Of a DNA stretch of 27,694 nt, positions 1 through 7,422 are shown piece after piece. Under the pieces are notes generated by a model. It saw only the letters and a program-made list of their open reading frames with translations, did not search any database and was not told the DNA's origin. This stretch comes from Bacillota bacterium (GTDB taxonomy: Bacteria; Bacillota; Clostridia; Clostridiales; Clostridiaceae). The position numbers and the translations under genes are program-made. The DNA is taken from the NCBI GenBank assembly GCA_023445445.1, contig JAEXLD010000082.1:1-27694 (forward strand), read 5' to 3'. The stretch's first letter is position 1. Each line of letters opens with the position of its first letter.

Positions 1-102
1 AATACAAAGAGAGTTCATTCATCAATAGATTACAGAACTCCAAACGAGTTCTATAATCTAAAGAATTGTAATTTTAAGAATAACTTAGTAATCAGTGTAT
101 AA
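1..102 (+). CDS. IS3-family transposase, C-terminal fragment (partial at window start)
   Basis: Frame 1 is open from the first base to TAA at 100-102 and encodes 33 residues. It begins NTKRVHSSIDYRTPNEFYN, the typical tail of the IS3/IS150-group integrase-core transposase (OrfB), where family members end in a pattern like YNxxRxHSSLxYxTPxEFY. This protein carries out cut-and-paste or circle-mediated transposition through a DDE active site, which would lie upstream of the window. Whether the full gene is intact cannot be told. The last fourteen residues are rich in Asn and Lys and fit no further motif. Confidence 0.75.
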   Translation, partial: NTKRVHSSIDYRTPNEFYNLKNCNFKNNLVISV

Positions 103-126
103 GGTCCCATTTGAGGGGGCCAATCC
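1..126 (+). mobile_element. 3' end of an IS3-family insertion sequence
   Basis: The window opens inside an insertion sequence. A transposase C-terminus (1-102) is followed at 104-126 by a stretch (GGTCCCATTTGAGGGGGCC, then AATCC) that looks like a right terminal inverted repeat. The other end and any target-site duplication lie outside the window, so the family call rests on the transposase tail. The exact right boundary, about 126, is inferred from where similarity to the dispersed repeat begins (128). Confidence 0.6.
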
Positions 127-127
127 G

Positions 128-212
128 AAAATTAAAGAAGAAACTCCCTTAGGAGTTTCTAAAATATATATCTTTTAGTAATTCCTTTGGAATTACATAA
201 ATAATTCTACAT
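128..212 (+). repeat. Dispersed hairpin repeat, copy A
   Basis: It contains two hairpins: a palindrome at 139-160 (arms AGAAACTCC / GGAGTTTCT) and GTAATTCC-TTT-GGAATTAC at 178-196. Almost the same 85 bases recur in reverse complement at 26219-26304, with about two substitutions and one indel. Related copies sit near 4651 and 8380. Read on the minus strand, the 139-160 hairpin is followed by TTCTTTAATTTT, so it could terminate pyrG transcripts. The IS3 end abuts its left side. Confidence 0.8.
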
Positions 213-236
213 GTTACATTCTAAATTTTTAATTTA

Positions 237-256
237 GGAGCTGTTGTCACAGCTCC
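237..256 (-). terminator. Hairpin directly downstream of pyrG
   Basis: GGAGCTGT-TGTC-ACAGCTCC forms a perfect 8-bp stem 12 bases past the pyrG stop codon. The minus-strand sequence after it is AT-rich but lacks a clean U-run, so termination may also depend on the next hairpins in copy A (139-196). The same GGAGCT...AGCTCC hairpin accompanies the repeat copy near sipL. Confidence 0.55.
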
Positions 257-268
257 AAGTTCAAATAT

Positions 269-1870
269 TTATTTTTCTTGTAAAGCTGCACTTATTAATC
301 CTACAAATAAAGGATGTGGTCTATTAGGTCTAGATTTTAATTCTGGATGGAATTGAACAGAAACATACCATGGATGATCTTTCACTTCAACTATTTCTAC
401 TAATCTTCCATCTGGACTAGCCCCTGTAATGCTCATGCCAGCATCTGTAATAGCTTTTCTATATTCATTATTAAATTCATATCTATGTCTATGTCTTTCA
501 TAAATTAAGTTTTCTTTATAAACATCATAAGCTGTGCTATTTTCATCTAACTTACAAGGATAAAGTCCTAACCTCATAGTTCCGCCTAAATCTTCAATAT
601 CCTTTTGATCTGGCATTATATCTATAACAGGATATTTTGTATCTTTATCAATTTCAGCACTGTTAGCACCTTCATATCCTAATACATTTCTTGCAAATTC
701 AATTACAGAACATTGCATACCAAGACAAATACCAAGGAAAGGCTTCTTATTTACTCTAGCATATCTTATAGCTTCAATCTTACCTTCAATTCCTCTATCT
801 CCAAATCCACCTGGTACTAATATCCCTTGACAATCTGATAGTAATTCATCACTATTTTCTTCAGTAACATCTTCTGCATTAATCCATTTAATTTCTACAT
901 TAGAGTCATTTGCTAATCCACCATGATTTAATGCTTCTACTATAGAAATATATGCATCGTGTAATTCAACATATTTACCTACTAATGCTATTTTAACATT
1001 TTCCTTTAAATTTTTAACTTTTTGAACCATTTCTATCCATTCAGTATTATCTATGTCTCTACAACCAAGTTCAAGTTTTTCACAAACTAATCTATCTAAA
1101 CCTTCTTTATGTAACATAAGAGGTACTTCATATAAATGTTCTGCATCTAGATTTTGAATAACACATTTTGCTTCTAAATTACAGAATAATCCTATTTTTG
1201 CTTTCAAATCATCTGATAATTCTTTTTGTGATCTACAAACTATTATGTCAGGTTGAATACCTATGCTTCTTAATTCTTTTACAGAGTGTTGTGTTGGCTT
1301 AGTTTTAAGCTCTCCAGCCTTTCCTAAGTATGGTACTAATGTAACATGGATAAAGCATACATTTTCTCTTCCAACTTCATATTTTATTTGTCTAATTGCT
1401 TCTAAAAATGGTTGGGATTCAATATCTCCTACAGTTCCACCAATTTCTGTTATTACTACATCTACCTCTTTTTCCTTTGATACTCTGTATACTCTTTCTT
1501 TTATGGCATTAGTAATATGAGGAATAACTTGAACTGTTCCCCCTAAGTATTCCCCTCTTCTTTCCTTAGATATAACAGACCAGTAAATTCTACCTGTAGT
1601 AACATTGTTGTTTTGACTTAAATTTTCATCTATAAATCTTTCGTAATGACCTAAATCTAAATCTGTTTCTGCTCCATCATCAGTAACAAAAACTTCTCCA
1701 TGCTGATATGGGCTCATAGTACCTGGATCTACATTTAAATATGGATCAAATTTTTGTATAGAAACTTTTAACCCCCTGTTTTTTAATAATCTTCCTAAAG
1801 ATGCGGCTGTTATTCCCTTACCTAAAGAAGATACAACTCCTCCTGTTACAAATACATACTTAGTTTTCAT
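269..1870 (-). CDS. pyrG: CTP synthase
   Basis: Makes CTP from UTP, ATP and glutamine, the last step of pyrimidine nucleotide synthesis in the cytoplasm. The 533 residues match the usual family length. The N-terminal amidoligase domain starts with the invariant KYVFVTGGVVSSLGKG (residues 4-19) and carries the GGTVGDIES motif (144-152). The C-terminal class I glutamine amidotransferase domain has the nucleophile Cys382 in GICLGMQ and the His508/Glu510 pair in FHPE. A GGAGG ribosome site lies just upstream of the ATG. It stands alone: the next gene upstream ends about 165 bases away. A possible minus-strand -10 (TATAAC, 1928-1933) would start the transcript at a run of four G, but its -35 is poor. 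Confidence 0.97.
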   Translation of the reverse strand: MKTKYVFVTGGVVSSLGKGITAASLGRLLKNRGLKVSIQKFDPYLNVDPGTMSPYQHGEVFVTDDGAETDLDLGHYERFIDENLSQNNNVTTGRIYWSVISKERRGEYLGGTVQVIPHITNAIKERVYRVSKEKEVDVVITEIGGTVGDIESQPFLEAIRQIKYEVGRENVCFIHVTLVPYLGKAGELKTKPTQHSVKELRSIGIQPDIIVCRSQKELSDDLKAKIGLFCNLEAKCVIQNLDAEHLYEVPLMLHKEGLDRLVCEKLELGCRDIDNTEWIEMVQKVKNLKENVKIALVGKYVELHDAYISIVEALNHGGLANDSNVEIKWINAEDVTEENSDELLSDCQGILVPGGFGDRGIEGKIEAIRYARVNKKPFLGICLGMQCSVIEFARNVLGYEGANSAEIDKDTKYPVIDIMPDQKDIEDLGGTMRLGLYPCKLDENSTAYDVYKENLIYERHRHRYEFNNEYRKAITDAGMSITGASPDGRLVEIVEVKDHPWYVSVQFHPELKSRPNRPHPLFVGLISAALQEK

Positions 1871-1906
1871 AATATTCCTCCAAAAAAATAAAATTTATTT
1901 ATTTTC

Positions 1907-1935
1907 TTGACACTAATACCCCTATTTGTTATAAT
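1907..1935 (+). promoter_or_regulatory. Perfect consensus sigma-A promoter facing away from pyrG
   Basis: TTGACA (1907-1912), a 17-base spacer and TATAAT (1930-1935) match the vegetative consensus exactly. It points rightwards, where no plus-strand gene exists. Transcription would start near 1942 and run antisense to the 3' end of the small gene at 2035-2337, or stop at the A/T hairpin 2009-2027. Its -10 overlaps a possible -10 of pyrG on the other strand. Confidence 0.55.
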
Positions 1936-2008
1936 CATAATTACCTCACTATTTATGATGGGTTAATAATGCCTAAATTTAATAAGTGTTATGATATCAT
2001 AAAATAAC

Positions 2009-2027
2009 AAAAAAATCTAGTTTTTTT
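2009..2027. terminator. A/T-only hairpin between pyrG and the upstream small gene
   Basis: Seven A (2009-2015), TCTAG, then seven T (2021-2027). It would give a U-run on both strands. It may end the minus-strand small gene (2035-2337) and also the short plus-strand transcript from the promoter at 1907-1935. The stem has no G/C pairs, so it is weak. Confidence 0.35.
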
Positions 2028-2034
2028 ATAATTT

Positions 2035-2337
2035 TTAAATAATCTTATTTATCCCCTCTTCAATTTCGCAATACATTTCTCTAAATTCCTTATTAATAAG
2101 AAACTTTTCTTCAGCTTTATCAATGTTATACTTAATACTTTTATCATTAATTATGTTTAACACTTCTTTAACCTTATCTTTTTGAAGACATTTATAATTT
2201 TTTAATAATAATAAGAATATATATTTATTTTCTTTCTTTTTTAAAATTTCATTAATTTCTTTCACTTCAATCCCTAGATAAGAGGCTAATACATTCATAA
2301 CTATAGTAACCCTATCAAGTTTATCGTTAATATTCAA
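2035..2337 (-). CDS. Small hypothetical protein
   Basis: A 100-residue, Lys/Glu/Ile/Asn-rich protein that looks helical throughout. It has no signal peptide, membrane segment or motif that I recognise. The start is TTG at 2337. This is supported by a GGGGG ribosome site at 2348-2352 with a 10-base spacer, and the nearest upstream ATG is out of frame. It sits between pyrG and the DUF1934 gene with gaps of about 160 bases each side, so it is probably monocistronic. In many Firmicutes rpoE lies next to pyrG, but the length and sequence do not resemble RpoE (delta). Codon use is like its neighbours. Function unknown. Confidence 0.7.
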   Translation of the reverse strand: MNINDKLDRVTIVMNVLASYLGIEVKEINEILKKKENKYIFLLLLKNYKCLQKDKVKEVLNIINDKSIKYNIDKAEEKFLINKEFREMYCEIEEGINKII

Positions 2338-2440
2338 ATCATCTTCACCCCCTTATTTTTCTATATTATCTCCAATGACTTATAAAGTTATTCAATAGCA
2401 TAAAAAGCTTCAATAAAGAAATATATTAAATAATAAAAAA

Positions 2441-2476
2441 AGTGTAAAAAGCTATTATTTAATAGATTTCTACACT
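2441..2476 (-). terminator. Terminator of the DUF1934 gene
   Basis: A two-part hairpin: outer stem AGTGTA (2441-2446) with TACACT (2471-2476), inner stem CTATTA/TAATAG. On the minus strand it is followed by a T-rich run (2440 downwards), as expected for an intrinsic terminator about 20 bases past the stop codon. Confidence 0.8.
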
Positions 2477-2497
2477 ACTTTTAATTTATAATTGGAT

Positions 2498-2914
2498 TTA
2501 ATTAGTTTTAACATTTACAGAAAGTTTATTTATAATGGGTGGTTGTCCTGCAAGTTCCATGGAATATTCTGCTGTTATTTTACCACCATTTTCATCAACA
2601 TCTACATTTAAATCTTCTGTATGAATTTGTAAATCTAAAACTCCATAAGGAGTATTATATAAAGATACAGAAGTTTCTCCCTTTTTAAAGTCCATTTTAG
2701 CACTGACATTTCCTTCTCTTTCAAGAACCAACTTATCATTTAATATTGTTAAAGTTGTTGTGGTTCCACTCATGCCAGATAATTCTGTTTCTTCATATAT
2801 AGCTTTAAAGCCACCATCTATTACAGAAAACTCTCCTGGAGTTACTACTTCTATTATATCATCACTATCTAAATCATTAAAACTTCTTAAAGATATAATT
2901 GCTTTCTTATTCAT
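2498..2914 (-). CDS. DUF1934 (YwiB-like) beta-barrel protein
   Basis: A 138-residue protein of the DUF1934 family (calycin-like beta-barrel; B. subtilis YwiB), whose cellular role is not established. Family hallmarks are the FxVIDGGFKAIYEET stretch (residues 29-43), the TTTTLTI strand, and NTPYGVLDLQIHT (87-99). The start ATG is forced by an in-frame TGA three codons upstream. There is no ribosome site close to the ATG: the only good one, AAGGAGGG, is 42 bases upstream across a 10-bp hairpin. A -10 like TATAAT (2997-3002, minus) would give a leader of about 75 bases. It is followed by its own terminator, so it is likely a single-gene unit. Confidence 0.85.
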   Translation of the reverse strand: MNKKAIISLRSFNDLDSDDIIEVVTPGEFSVIDGGFKAIYEETELSGMSGTTTTLTILNDKLVLEREGNVSAKMDFKKGETSVSLYNTPYGVLDLQIHTEDLNVDVDENGGKITAEYSMELAGQPPIINKLSVNVKTN

Positions 2915-2922
2915 ATAAACTC

Positions 2923-2953
2923 ATAGATAAAGTTGTTTTAAACCTTTATCTAT
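2923..2953 (-). promoter_or_regulatory. Leader hairpin between Shine-Dalgarno and start codon
   Basis: ATAGATAAAG (10 bases) pairs perfectly with CTTTATCTAT across an 11-base loop. It lies exactly between AAGGAGGG (2957-2964, minus) and the ATG at 2914. Folding removes 31 of the 42 intervening bases, leaving about 11, close to normal spacing. No alternative start codon follows the ribosome site within 15 bases. That the hairpin permits or controls translation is inference. Confidence 0.6.
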
Positions 2954-2996
2954 CTTCCCTCCTTCTATATCGTTCTGTAATCTATCTAATCGTAAC

Positions 2997-3002
2997 ATTA
3001 TA
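2997..3002 (-). promoter_or_regulatory. Candidate -10 element for the DUF1934 gene
   Basis: TATAAT on the minus strand, with GTGATA seventeen bases upstream as a weak -35 (4 of 6 matches). Transcription would begin near 2990 and include the leader hairpin. Confidence 0.35.
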
Positions 3003-3057
3003 GGACTACTCATTATTTATATCACATAGTTTAAACATAATAAAGAAATAATACAAT

Positions 3058-3672
3058 TTATTTTTCAAATAACATTTCAAAAATTTTAAATTTAAACTTA
3101 ACTTTATTATTAGACTTTTCTTCATTGCTACTATTTTCTATATTTTTTACAACTTCACTAGCATCTATAGCTTCCTTAGTTCCATCAACAAAACAAAGGG
3201 GTGGAAACATTACACACCACCAATTTTCCCCCTTTGCATCTCCAATAAGAATTCTATAAGCTTCATATTCACCTTGAGGAAATACTACATCTCCATAAAC
3301 CTTATCCGGAAAATTTTCTCTAGATAAAGAACTTGCGATATTATAACTATATCCATTTTCATTTATAACAGTTTTAGCTATTTCTTCTATCTTGCTTTTA
3401 TTTTCAATAATAAATTCTCTCGATTCCTCTAAGCTGTTACTTTCCTTTAGACTATCAGATACGAATTCAATAACCTTATCACGAACTTTTAGTTTCAAAT
3501 CTTGATCTTCTTCAGTATTACTATTTGCAATTACATGAAATCTAATTATCTTATCAGCTATATCTTCATAAGCTAATTCTTCATTAGTATTCTCTAATAT
3601 TTTACTGCTTGTACAACTGCTCAAATTTAAAATACATATTAATAACAAAATTATATAAATCTTATTTTTCAT
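3058..3672 (-). CDS. spoIIR: Stage II sporulation protein R
   Basis: Forespore-made signal that crosses into the intermembrane space and triggers SpoIIGA to process pro-sigma-E in the mother cell. The 204-residue protein has a hydrophobic N-terminus (residues 4-17) ending LSSC, so it could be a lipoprotein or a cleaved export substrate. The diagnostic family blocks are IRFHVIANSNTEEDQDLKLKVRD (residues 43-65, described here by its ends) and NWWCVMFPPLCFVD near 150-163. The C-terminal 40 residues are Lys/Asn/Ser-rich. A GGGGG ribosome site precedes the ATG. It lies 58 bases downstream of ispE and has a sigma-F-like promoter in that gap. Confidence 0.95.
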   Translation of the reverse strand: MKNKIYIILLLICILNLSSCTSSKILENTNEELAYEDIADKIIRFHVIANSNTEEDQDLKLKVRDKVIEFVSDSLKESNSLEESREFIIENKSKIEEIAKTVINENGYSYNIASSLSRENFPDKVYGDVVFPQGEYEAYRILIGDAKGENWWCVMFPPLCFVDGTKEAIDASEVVKNIENSSNEEKSNNKVKFKFKIFEMLFEK

Positions 3673-3693
3673 TTCAAAACCCCCTTATAGCTA

Positions 3694-3723
3694 TAATTAT
3701 TGCCAATTTTAGGAGGCTTATAC
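3694..3723 (-). promoter_or_regulatory. Candidate sigma-F promoter of spoIIR
   Basis: Minus strand: GTATA (3723-3719), 14 bases, then GGCAATAATTA (3704-3694). The sigma-F pattern is GYATA, about 15 bases, GGnnAnA. The spacer is one base short and the last position deviates. The implied start is about 15 bases before the spoIIR ATG. In B. subtilis spoIIR is sigma-F dependent, which makes the match credible but not decisive. Confidence 0.4.
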
Positions 3724-3730
3724 TTAATTT

Positions 3731-4573
3731 TTAAATTGTTCTTGTAATAAATACATCATTATATTTTAATTTCATCTTTTCAAAACATCTTTGAGCTTTA
3801 AGCATATCATCAAAGAACGCAAATACAGTTGGCCCACTTCCGCTCATCATAGCCCCAACAGCTCCTGAATTTTTCATTTCTTCCTTTATATTTATTAATA
3901 TTTTATGTTTTCTTAACGTAACATTCTCTAATAAATTTTTCATATTATTAGAAACTACTTTCAAATCATTTTCTTCAATTGCCTTAATTAAAGCATCAGT
4001 ATCAGGATGATTTCTCGCTTTAGATAAATCGAATTCTTGATAAACGCTTTTAGTAGAAACTCCAAATGGTGGCTTAACTAAAACTAAAATTTTATCTTTA
4101 AAATCCTTTAGTTTTGTTACTTCTTCTCCAATTCCTCTACACAGAGCAGTGCCACCTTTTATACAGTAAGGCACATCTGCCCCTAGCTTTAACCCAAGCT
4201 CCATTAATTCCTCATCACTTGCATTAACATCAAAAATTTTATTCATAGCCTTTAACACAGCAGCTCCATCTGTACTTCCACCAGCTAATCCAGCGCATAC
4301 TGGAATATTTTTATATATATTTATATTGACACCACTATTTATTTCATATTTTTCTATAAATAACTTAGCTGCTTTATATGCTAAATTCCTTTCATCTGTA
4401 GGAACATACGGTTTATTACATTTTATAGTAATATCTTTATTTTGCTTATTTATGTTTAACTCATCATATAAATCTATAGATTGCATTATCATTTCTAACA
4501 AATGATATCCATCTTCTCTTTTACCAACTATATCTAAGGATATATTAACCTTAGCATAAGCTTTAATTCTCAT
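3731..4573 (-). CDS. ispE: 4-diphosphocytidyl-2-C-methyl-D-erythritol kinase
   Basis: Phosphorylates CDP-ME in the MEP isoprenoid pathway, cytoplasmic. GHMP kinase fold: N-terminal AYAKVNISLDI with the conserved Lys8, the glycine-rich ATP loop PVCAGLAGGSTDGAA (residues 91-105), the LGADVPYC block with the catalytic Asp near 133, and the C-terminal MSGSGPTVFAFF loop. The ATP loop reads GLAGGSTDGAA where GLGGGSSDAA is usual, a conservative change. I chose ATG 4573 (280 residues) over a TTG six codons upstream because AAAGGA lies 9 bases before it and the TTG overlaps that site. ispE beside spoIIR, veg and yabG echoes the yabG-veg-sspF-ispE order of Bacillus. Confidence 0.95.
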   Translation of the reverse strand: MRIKAYAKVNISLDIVGKREDGYHLLEMIMQSIDLYDELNINKQNKDITIKCNKPYVPTDERNLAYKAAKLFIEKYEINSGVNINIYKNIPVCAGLAGGSTDGAAVLKAMNKIFDVNASDEELMELGLKLGADVPYCIKGGTALCRGIGEEVTKLKDFKDKILVLVKPPFGVSTKSVYQEFDLSKARNHPDTDALIKAIEENDLKVVSNNMKNLLENVTLRKHKILINIKEEMKNSGAVGAMMSGSGPTVFAFFDDMLKAQRCFEKMKLKYNDVFITRTI

Positions 4574-4650
4574 ACTTGTATTTCCTTTCAAATAAAATTT
4601 TTAAACTGTGCTGCTAGCACTATAATTTTTGATAATAAAAATATAAAAGT

Positions 4651-4745
4651 AAAGAAGAAACTCCTTAAGGAGTTTCTAAAAATCTATTTATAATAATTAT
4701 ACTTTAAATTACAACTCTTTAATTCTAGCCATTTTCAATAGCTCC
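4651..4745 (+). repeat. Dispersed hairpin repeat, copy C (divergent), acting as cphA terminator
   Basis: It shares AAAGAAGAAACTCC with copies A and B and has a perfect 22-base palindrome at 4656-4677 (arms AGAAACTCCTT / AAGGAGTTTCT). The right part is diverged and ends in AATAGCTCC, matching the GGAGCT hairpin half seen in copies A and D. Read on the minus strand, the palindrome is followed by TTCTTTACTTTTATATTTTT, a plausible intrinsic terminator for cphBA. Confidence 0.7.
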
Positions 4746-4797
4746 ATTTTTTTATTATATATTTTTTTAATACCATAGTAAACTAAAATACTATTTT

Positions 4798-7422
4798 TTA
4801 ATTTAATGCTTCATATATAGTTTCATTATTTATATTATAAAATTTATTATATTCTTCAATTACTTTTACCAACGGTTGCATATCTTCAAAGAAAACTACA
4901 ATATAATCTCCTTTTTCAGCCATACTAATAGCTTTAATTAAGGCATCTTTTTCATTAAATACAACTTCATATTTTGTATTTTTATTTTCACCTACTAATC
5001 CCTCTACTATTAAATCAGCTATTTCCCCTTGATCTCTTCCTCTTAAATCTTTATCTTCTTTAACTATTGTATAATCTAAAAACTTAGCACATATACCACC
5101 GACTTCCATAACTGATTCATCTTTTCTATCACCAGGTATACCTACTACTCCATAAAGCTTTCCACTCTTTAGTTCACTTAATGCTGTTAATACAGCAGTA
5201 TATCCATCTGGATTATGACCATAATCTAACACTATATTTATTCCATTTACATCATAGCAATTAAATCTTCCTGAATTTTCTTTCGAATTTAATTTATAGG
5301 TAGTTATTCCATTTTTAATCATGCAATAATCTATATTCATAGCAACTAAGGCTGCCGTTGCTGACAAAATATTTTCAACATTAAATTTTAATTTACCATT
5401 TAAAGTTATTGGTACATCATTTAAATTGCATAGGAAAAATCTTTTATTTTTATTTAATACTACAATATCTTCATTTTCCACATATACATATATATCTTTA
5501 CTATTATTCTTCTTTAAAATTTCATTATTTGAATTAAGAGTAAAGAAAACTTTTTTTGACTTTATTCTGTTTAAAATACTCATACTCCATTTATCATCTG
5601 CATTTATTACTACATAACCATTTTCTTTAACAGCTTCTCCAATTAAGGATTTAACTTTACAAAGTTCATCCATAGTATTTATTCCATCAATACCTAAATG
5701 ATCTTCTCTAATATTAGTTATAACTGCAACATCTGCTTCTTCATAAGCTAGCCCTCTTCTAATAATTCCACCTCTTGCAGTTTCTAAAACAGCAACTTCC
5801 ACATTTGGATTTAATAAAATAGATCTAGCACTATCAAATCCAGTATCATCTCCACTATCTACACATTCATTATTTATAAAAATCCCACTACTATTTGTCA
5901 TCCCAACACAGTATCCCATCTTTGATAAAGTATGGCTTATTAATCTTGTAGTGGTTGTTTTTCCATTAGTTCCTGTTATGGCTATAACAGGTATATTAGA
6001 AGGTTTATCCTTATACATCATATTCACAATTTCTTTTGCAATATTTCTACTGTTGCCACTGCTAGGATTTATATGCATCCTTAATCCAGGAGCAGCATTT
6101 ACCTCCATTATTATTCCATTGTTATATAAAGGCTTAGAAATACTTTCACTACAAATATCTATACCACATATGTCTAGTCTCAGAGCCTTTGCAGCTCTTA
6201 CACATAAATCAATATTCTCTTTGCAAATTTCATCTGTACAATCTATAGCTTCCCCGCCAGTAGATAAATTAGCATTTCTTCTCAAATAAACTTTCTTGCC
6301 ATTTTCTAATATATCCATTAAGGATATACCTTGCTCAGAGATACAATTAATAACTTCCTCATCTATTTTCACTTTAGTTAAAGGTTTCTCATGATCATTT
6401 CCACGTAATGAATCTTCATTCAATTTATTAATTAAATCAAATATTGTATCTTTACCATTCCCAATTACAAATGGTGGAATTCTAAGAGAAACTGCAACAA
6501 CTTTGTAATTAACCATGCAAACTCTGTAATCATTTCCCTTATAATATTTTTCAATAATTAAGTCTTTAAACTTATCCCTTAGCTTTTTATATGAATTTAA
6601 TAATTCTTTTTCATTTTTTATATTTAAAATTACACCATTTCCTTTATTCCCATATTGAGGTTTAAGAACTACAGGATAGCCAATCTCTTCTGCTTCTTTT
6701 AATAAATTAATTACATTTTTAACCTTCTTCCCTTTAGCAATAGGAATGTTATGAATTTTCAACAGTTCTTTTGTAATCAACTTATCACAAGCTATATCAA
6801 CGGAAACACACTTAGTATCATAACCTATAGAATTCTCTATTATTTTACCTTGTTTCCCATAGCCTATCTGATAAAAATCTTCACTTCCAAAATCAATTAC
6901 TGGAAGACCAATTTCTTTAGCATAATCATAAATAGACTTAGTGCTAGGCCCTAAAAGTTCATCTTTTAATACTTCTCTTATATAATCTAATCTTCCCTCG
7001 TAATTAATAGGATTTTTATTTATCAAAGAATTTATAATGTCAACAGCTAATCTAGCTGATTCAATAGCTGTGTTTTCATAAATATATTGAAAAATTATAT
7101 AATAATGATCATTATTAACTTCTCTGGCTTTACCATAAGCCACATCTACTCCTATTTTGTTTTGGATAGCTATTATTATATGCTCACATATATGTGCTAA
7201 ATATGTTCCTTCATTAAGTCTTTTTATAAATCCTTCATCTTCATCAATTCCACATCTATGACTTCTTAATTCTGGAATCATATTAACCAAATTAAAATTA
7301 AAATCTTCAATGCACTTACTTGGTGTTTCAGAATAACCTTCTAAATCAACATCAAGTCTAATACATTTTTTATGGGAATAGATATTTTTACCTTTAAAGA
7401 CCTTAGTCTCAGTTACTTTCAT
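4798..7422 (-). CDS. cphA: Cyanophycin synthetase
   Basis: Polymerises aspartate and arginine into cyanophycin, an insoluble nitrogen and carbon store, using ATP. With the ATG at 7422 it has 874 residues, the normal CphA length. Order: N-terminal domain (1-155), ATP-grasp domain with KPQYGNKGNG (254-263) and EVNAAPGLRMH (440-450), then a Mur-ligase-like domain with P-loop GTNGKTTT (484-491) and DYGHNPDGY (733-741). AGGAGG 12 bases upstream supports this start; a TTG seven codons earlier overlaps that ribosome site. The start overlaps the cphB stop by 14 bases, indicating translational coupling. In C. perfringens cyanophycin has been linked to spore assembly, which fits the sporulation genes around it. 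Confidence 0.96.
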   Translation of the reverse strand: MKVTETKVFKGKNIYSHKKCIRLDVDLEGYSETPSKCIEDFNFNLVNMIPELRSHRCGIDEDEGFIKRLNEGTYLAHICEHIIIAIQNKIGVDVAYGKAREVNNDHYYIIFQYIYENTAIESARLAVDIINSLINKNPINYEGRLDYIREVLKDELLGPSTKSIYDYAKEIGLPVIDFGSEDFYQIGYGKQGKIIENSIGYDTKCVSVDIACDKLITKELLKIHNIPIAKGKKVKNVINLLKEAEEIGYPVVLKPQYGNKGNGVILNIKNEKELLNSYKKLRDKFKDLIIEKYYKGNDYRVCMVNYKVVAVSLRIPPFVIGNGKDTIFDLINKLNEDSLRGNDHEKPLTKVKIDEEVINCISEQGISLMDILENGKKVYLRRNANLSTGGEAIDCTDEICKENIDLCVRAAKALRLDICGIDICSESISKPLYNNGIIMEVNAAPGLRMHINPSSGNSRNIAKEIVNMMYKDKPSNIPVIAITGTNGKTTTTRLISHTLSKMGYCVGMTNSSGIFINNECVDSGDDTGFDSARSILLNPNVEVAVLETARGGIIRRGLAYEEADVAVITNIREDHLGIDGINTMDELCKVKSLIGEAVKENGYVVINADDKWSMSILNRIKSKKVFFTLNSNNEILKKNNSKDIYVYVENEDIVVLNKNKRFFLCNLNDVPITLNGKLKFNVENILSATAALVAMNIDYCMIKNGITTYKLNSKENSGRFNCYDVNGINIVLDYGHNPDGYTAVLTALSELKSGKLYGVVGIPGDRKDESVMEVGGICAKFLDYTIVKEDKDLRGRDQGEIADLIVEGLVGENKNTKYEVVFNEKDALIKAISMAEKGDYIVVFFEDMQPLVKVIEEYNKFYNINNETIYEALN

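Noticed and set aside
28..58. Imperfect hairpin (GATTA.AGAACTC / GAGTTCT.TAATC)
   Set aside because: It lies within the coding end of the IS3 transposase and has no U-run; probably chance.
1913..1933. pyrG start at GGGG as CTP-sensing by repeated G addition
   Set aside because: The mechanism known from B. subtilis needs a GGGC start and a leader terminator. Here the run is GGGGT, and the only leader hairpin is A/T only.
4775..4794. ATAGTA/TACTAT hairpin right after cphA
   Set aside because: Short A/T stem with a run of A, not T, on the minus strand; the palindrome at 4656-4677 is a better terminator.
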